Shown here piece by piece: positions 5,207-8,537 of a DNA stretch of 8,537 nt; within the stretch, counting starts at the first letter, position 1, and each line of letters opens with the position of its first letter. The DNA is taken from contig JACQYP010000077.1 of the NCBI GenBank assembly GCA_016208205.1, forward strand, positions 1 to 8,537. The letters are read 5' to 3'. The notes beneath the pieces were generated by a model. The model did no database searches and was not told the origin of the DNA. It saw nothing but the letters and a program-made list of their open reading frames with translations. A program made the position numbers and the translations under genes. Origin of the DNA: Candidatus Desantisiibacteriota bacterium. Lineage in GTDB: Bacteria > UBA9089 > CG2-30-40-21.

Positions 5207-5232
5207 TGGTTTGCTCTCTTAACCCTTGAACC
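5200..5232 (-). repeat. 33-nt repeat, copy B (inverted partner of 3710-3742)
   Basis: Its reverse complement matches copy A at 31 of 33 positions. It covers the toxin stop codon and most of the 42-nt gap between the convergent toxin gene and pdxJ. No T-tract hairpin terminator was seen in this gap. Confidence 0.85.
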
Positions 5233-5248
5233 TCTTAGCCTAAACAAC

Positions 5249-5956
5249 TCATCCTCTCACTATCTCCATCATTTCCCGTACGGCTTCATCAAGTCCTACA
5301 AAGACAGCATGAGAGATAATACTATGTCCGATATTCAGCTCTTCTATGCCCGGGATAGCAATTATTTGTGCTGCATTACGATAGGTTAGTCCATGACCGG
5401 CTGCTATCCTTAGCCCCTGTTTTTTGGCAAAGGATACAGCATCAGCAATTCTTTCTAACTCTTCCTCAGGAACAGCTGAATTCACAAACGGTCCGGTATG
5501 AATCTCAATCATTTGAGCATTTGTTTTTACTGCAGCCTTAATTTGAGTGATGTCAGGCTCAATAAAAAGAGAAACACATATCCTCTCTTCTTGAAGAAGA
5601 GAAACAATGGTTGTAATTTTTTCCTTTTGAGCAGTAACATCCAGACCGCCTTCAGTGGTTAGCTCTTCCCGCCGTTCCGGGACTAAGGTAACCTGATTGG
5701 GTCTAAGTCCCAAGGCAAATTTTACCATGGCATCTGTAGCAGCCATCTCTAAATTTAATTTAGTTTCTACCAATTCCCTGAGCAATCGGACATCCCTTTC
5801 CTGGATATGCCTTCTATCCTCACGGAGATGACAAACAATGCTATCACATCCAGCCATCTCAGCAATTAACGCAGCCTTTACCGGATCAGGCTCTTTCCCA
5901 CCCCTTGCCTGTCTTATTGTTGCTACATGATCAATGTTTACACCTAATTGCGACAT
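5249..5956 (-). CDS. pdxJ: Pyridoxine 5'-phosphate synthase
   Basis: PdxJ condenses 3-amino-2-oxopropyl phosphate with 1-deoxy-D-xylulose 5-phosphate to make pyridoxine 5'-phosphate, the ring-closing step of DXP-dependent vitamin B6 synthesis, as a cytosolic TIM barrel. At 235 aa it has the family length. Conserved pieces: [17 protein letters not shown] (H10), [13 protein letters not shown] (H43, R45), LNLEMAAT (catalytic Glu region), [28 protein letters not shown] and IAAGHGLTY. The start is the ATG at 5956, one base after the TAA of the upstream ATPase gene (TAAAATG), so the two are probably cotranscribed and coupled. AAGGAG lies 13 nt before it, rather far. An in-frame ATG at 5986 inside the upstream gene lacks a good ribosome site and would add ten non-family residues. 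Confidence 0.96.
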   Translation of the reverse strand: MSQLGVNIDHVATIRQARGGKEPDPVKAALIAEMAGCDSIVCHLREDRRHIQERDVRLLRELVETKLNLEMAATDAMVKFALGLRPNQVTLVPERREELTTEGGLDVTAQKEKITTIVSLLQEERICVSLFIEPDITQIKAAVKTNAQMIEIHTGPFVNSAVPEEELERIADAVSFAKKQGLRIAAGHGLTYRNAAQIIAIPGIEELNIGHSIISHAVFVGLDEAVREMMEIVRG

Positions 5957-5957
5957 T

Positions 5958-8156
5958 TTAATATATCCACTCCTTTTCTGTTTCATCCTTTTTTATAATC
6001 AATTGTTCAACCTTATCATCCCATTCCTCAGCCGTCTTTTTATCCCCTGTATTTAGATAATACTCTGATAGTTTCTGGTACACCTCATGTATAAGGTCTT
6101 TATTTTCAATCCGTTCAGCTAACTGACAAGCTTTATTAAGTGTTTCAATAGCCTCTGTTGCCTTTCCCATGGCAAGTGAATTCCTTGCCAGAAGCATCCA
6201 TGCATGGATCCGTCCTGCATGGAACATGATCTTTTCTGCATAGGAAAGCATCTCACTGTAAAACTCCTGTGCCCGCCCAAAGTCACCCATGAATTCGGCT
6301 ATAATCCCCCTGCATTGCCATAGATTAACCCAGTTTTCCGGTTTAAGGATTGAGATAGTATATTTATTAAATAATTGTTCCATGGTTTTTGGATAACCTG
6401 ATTCGATCAATATCTCCAGATTATTGGATATTATCTCAAATGCCTCATTTGTCCAGCCACATTCAAAATAATGATAAAAGGTTTCAAGATATGCATGAAT
6501 ATCTTTTTCTACATTTTTAGTATTAAGAAGATTATTAAAGCAATCTCCTATCTGTTGATGGATTCGCTTTACATCTCTTTCCTGAGTTAATGCCATCTTT
6601 TTTGTAATTGGATGAGCTATGTAGCGATTATCCGGATACATGGTAAACACAAAAAATTTAAGAACAGAATTTATCCTTTCCTCAAAATCTGAAAGCTTGT
6701 ATATTGCCTTTGCCATTGTAGTATCTATGGGTTTTCTTAACATAGAGAGCAAGAATAAAAGGTTTTTTTCCTCCAGAGATGCTTCAGAAAAGAGCCGTTC
6801 AATAACATATTTTTCTGCATCTTCCCTATATCTTGGAAGTTGATTGGCTAATTCTTCGGGGTCATACCAGTACCGCTCGATCAAGCTTGTAAAATATTTT
6901 AATATCGATGGATTTCCACCAATCTTTTCTATGATTTCATTTTTCACCTTTTCCGGTATATTTTCCTGTCCAAAGACTTCAAGAAATTGAGCTATCTCCT
7001 CACGAGTTAATTCACCAAGCATAATCGGCTCAATTGATGCCCGTTCCAGAAATTCAATCTTTCGTGGAACAATAAAGATAGCAATCGATTTTTTCAATTT
7101 TTTATCAATAGCAGACAAGATTGTCTTTATCTGGTCATCCTTGACAGTATATCTTTCCATGTCAAAGAAAAGGGCATATTTATTCTTCTCCATGCTATTT
7201 ATTAAGGCTTGTATTCTTTCTTCTGTCCCCAGTTGAGACATCTTGAGGGTTTCATCTTCTTTCTCAGCCAAAAATGCATCTAAATAGACAAAAATCATTT
7301 CTTCTGTAATATCTTCATGGAGTGTAAGCCAAAATATCTTATAAGTATCCTGAATTATTGCAGCAAGTCTTGAACACAATGCTGTCTTGCCTATACCGGG
7401 CAGCCCGCAAACCATAGCTATATTGTTTGTTTCTATGGACGACTGCAGTTTTCTTAGTTCTGCTTCCCTGCCTACAAATCCGGAAAATTGAGGAGCTGCT
7501 TCTAAAAAGATTTTTATTAATGCTTCTTTTTTCTCCTCCTGGGCATTCTTTTTATTTATCTCATACACAGTCATCGGTGGTATGTCTTCAAACTTTTGCA
7601 AACCAAGACTTACGAAATTCAGTTCAGGATCCAATTTAGAGGCAGCTTCCAAGACATCATACACATCCCGACTTATGAGTATCTTTATATTTTTATCCCT
7701 TTCTGATTCTTTACTAGCAAGATTCCAGAGAACAATGCCGCATTCTAACCCAAACCCCCCTGGTTTCCCGCCGGGAAAGGCTGCCTGATGAATGGCTATA
7801 GCCAAAAAAATTAATTCTTTTTTCTCTTTTTTCCGGCTTAAATTTACAGAGGAATTTAACCATAATGTTTTTATTTCGTTAGCAATATCAATGGCTTTGA
7901 TTAGACTTGAGACAATCTCATCTGATGGGAAAAACATGGTAAACATCCCATCCTTAGCCTTTAATATATTGTCCCTGCCGTTTTCAATCCCATCTAACAC
8001 CTTATCTATCAGCGAATCAAACCTATCCCTTATATGAATAATATCCTCTGCCAAAGGTGCTGCCTCTTCTGCTGCCAGGGGGGCTCCCCCTTCAGGATAG
8101 ATAAGATTGAAGCAAAGGATTACCGTTGGCTCTAATTTTCTATTTTGTTTTGCCAT
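5958..8156 (-). CDS. STAND-type ATPase with degenerate cyclase-like N-terminus and C-terminal TPRs
   Basis: A 732-aa, probably cytosolic protein. Residues about 10-200 resemble a class III nucleotidyl cyclase fold ([55 protein letters not shown]). The first metal-binding Asp position is Asn (CFN), so catalysis is unlikely. Next is an AAA/STAND NTPase: GREAEL (229-234), Walker A GLPGIGKT (251-258), a weak Walker B-like strand [10 protein letters not shown] (327-336), [12 protein letters not shown] (381-392) and GGNP (413-416). Residues about 605-720 form TPR-like helix pairs ([45 protein letters not shown]). The plan is that of signal-sensing ATPases related to AfsR/MalT and cyclase-ATPase-TPR proteins, here without a DNA-binding domain. 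The ligand and partner are unknown. It precedes pdxJ by one base; GAGG lies about 11 nt before the ATG. Confidence 0.85.
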   Translation of the reverse strand: MAKQNRKLEPTVILCFNLIYPEGGAPLAAEEAAPLAEDIIHIRDRFDSLIDKVLDGIENGRDNILKAKDGMFTMFFPSDEIVSSLIKAIDIANEIKTLWLNSSVNLSRKKEKKELIFLAIAIHQAAFPGGKPGGFGLECGIVLWNLASKESERDKNIKILISRDVYDVLEAASKLDPELNFVSLGLQKFEDIPPMTVYEINKKNAQEEKKEALIKIFLEAAPQFSGFVGREAELRKLQSSIETNNIAMVCGLPGIGKTALCSRLAAIIQDTYKIFWLTLHEDITEEMIFVYLDAFLAEKEDETLKMSQLGTEERIQALINSMEKNKYALFFDMERYTVKDDQIKTILSAIDKKLKKSIAIFIVPRKIEFLERASIEPIMLGELTREEIAQFLEVFGQENIPEKVKNEIIEKIGGNPSILKYFTSLIERYWYDPEELANQLPRYREDAEKYVIERLFSEASLEEKNLLFLLSMLRKPIDTTMAKAIYKLSDFEERINSVLKFFVFTMYPDNRYIAHPITKKMALTQERDVKRIHQQIGDCFNNLLNTKNVEKDIHAYLETFYHYFECGWTNEAFEIISNNLEILIESGYPKTMEQLFNKYTISILKPENWVNLWQCRGIIAEFMGDFGRAQEFYSEMLSYAEKIMFHAGRIHAWMLLARNSLAMGKATEAIETLNKACQLAERIENKDLIHEVYQKLSEYYLNTGDKKTAEEWDDKVEQLIIKKDETEKEWIY

Positions 8157-8184
8157 TTCCAGAACCTCATAAAGTAGAATTAAT

Positions 8185-8209
8185 AATTAACAATTATTAA
8201 TTGTTAATT
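8185..8209. repeat. AT-rich perfect palindrome upstream of the STAND gene
   Basis: AATTAACAATT and AATTGTTAATT form an 11-bp perfect inverted repeat with a 3-nt ATT loop. It lies in the gap between the JAB gene and the ATPase gene, where the latter's promoter would be. It could be a dispersed AT-rich repeat or an operator; no T-tract terminator geometry fits. It also supplies the stop that ends the open frame beyond the JAB stop codon. Confidence 0.6.
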
Positions 8210-8328
8210 GTATTATATCTTTTATACCGTCCACTTCGCTCCCTTTTTTGGGCTACCCCAAGACGGTCTATCAGCTTTTTTAGTGATACAGCATGCTCTT
8301 TATTTTTTTTGGTATAGAGATAATTTCC
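8197..8328 (-). pseudogene. open 43-codon extension after the JAB stop codon
   Basis: In the same frame as the JAB gene, beyond its TAA (8329-8331), the sequence stays open for 43 codons to TAA at 8197-8199. It encodes GNYLYTKKNKEHAVSLKK, then LIDRLGVAQKRERSGRYKRY and a short end from the AT-rich palindrome. The piece is strongly basic and reads like a protein C-terminus. Either the JAB gene was shortened by a nonsense mutation or this is chance. No start codon or ribosome site of its own was seen. Confidence 0.35.
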
Positions 8329-8537
8329 TTATTCTGTTATCCTTGTATTTTTTTTTTGGAAAAACATATGATTTTCTGTAGCTGGATCAACAACTAAAGC
8401 TATTTGACAGGAAAGAGAAAAAAAGTTATTATGAATAAAAGAATCATAGTGAGACATAAATAATCCAAGTCCAGGGTGTGTATGATACCAGCCAACCACA
8501 TATTTACCATTAAACCGTTCACCCATTTGACAATCAA
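8329..8537 (-). CDS. JAB/MPN (JAMM) metalloprotease domain protein, 5' end outside window
   Basis: The frame is open at the right edge and continues upstream of the ATG at 8526 (residues D-C-Q precede it), so the real start is almost certainly outside the window. The visible part has VVGWYHTHPGLGLFMSHYD, a complete JAMM zinc motif, HxHx7SxxD. This is followed by SFIHNNFFSLSCQIALVVDP, typical of MPN-type isopeptidases that remove ubiquitin-like or other C-terminal tags. The upstream Glu and N-terminal strands are not visible. The short tail FFQKKNTRITE ends at TAA (8329-8331). The gene lies upstream of the STAND ATPase on the same strand with a 172-nt gap. A role in bacterial ubiquitin-like or phage-defence modules is possible but not shown. 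Confidence 0.85.
   Translation of the reverse strand, partial: DCQMGERFNGKYVVGWYHTHPGLGLFMSHYDSFIHNNFFSLSCQIALVVDPATENHMFFQKKNTRITE

Noticed and set aside
5956..5986. pdxJ start at ATG 5986
   Set aside because: It adds ten residues outside the family, lies in the ATPase gene and has no ribosome site; ATG 5956 gives the usual MxxLGVNIDH start.

Overview
The window is bacterial chromosomal DNA of moderate, somewhat AT-leaning composition. It looks like part of a genome carrying many short dispersed repeats, such as an uncultivated candidate-phylum or deltaproteobacteria-like lineage. The sequence does not fix the taxon. Housekeeping genes (polA, pdxJ) flank an accessory block of CRISPR-associated genes, gene remnants, toxin-antitoxin-type genes and palindromic repeats.

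Layout. (1) 1-2251, minus: the N-terminal 750 codons of DNA polymerase I, cut by the left edge, with a strong sigma-70-type promoter at 2288-2316. The gene carries two short repeats inserted in frame, and its 3'-5' exonuclease DxE motif is missing. (2) 2519-3499, plus: an intact cas6, with a promoter placed so that its mRNA should be nearly leaderless. (3) 3600-3769: a nest of inverted repeats. (4) 3770-4527, plus: three remnants of a CRISPR locus. These are a frameshifted cas2 without its N-terminus, the first ~24 codons of a cas10 with its HD motif, and a frameshifted csx3-like gene. A HicB-like ORF is wedged between the last two. (5) 4545-5206, plus: a two-gene toxin-antitoxin cassette of TumA/TumE (DUF6516) type. 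(6) 5249-8156, minus: pdxJ, one base downstream of a large STAND-type ATPase gene with a degenerate class III cyclase-like domain and C-terminal TPRs. (7) 8197-8537, minus: the C-terminal part of a JAMM-motif (JAB/MPN) metalloprotease, with an in-frame stop followed by a further 43 open codons.

Interpretation. The centre reads as the ruins of a type III CRISPR-Cas locus (cas6, cas2, cas10, csx3). Cas6 still looks functional, but the adaptation gene and the visible effector genes are broken. The debris and both toxin-antitoxin-type units are bracketed by a 33-nt sequence present in inverted orientation at 3710-3742 and 5200-5232 (31/33 matches). This suggests repeat-mediated rearrangement or insertion. 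No CRISPR array is visible. If Cas6 is active it would have to serve an array or effector elsewhere in the genome.

Several repeats sit in frame inside genes, at domain boundaries or loops (polA twice, cas6 once). Repeat invasion of coding sequence is therefore a second theme of this window.
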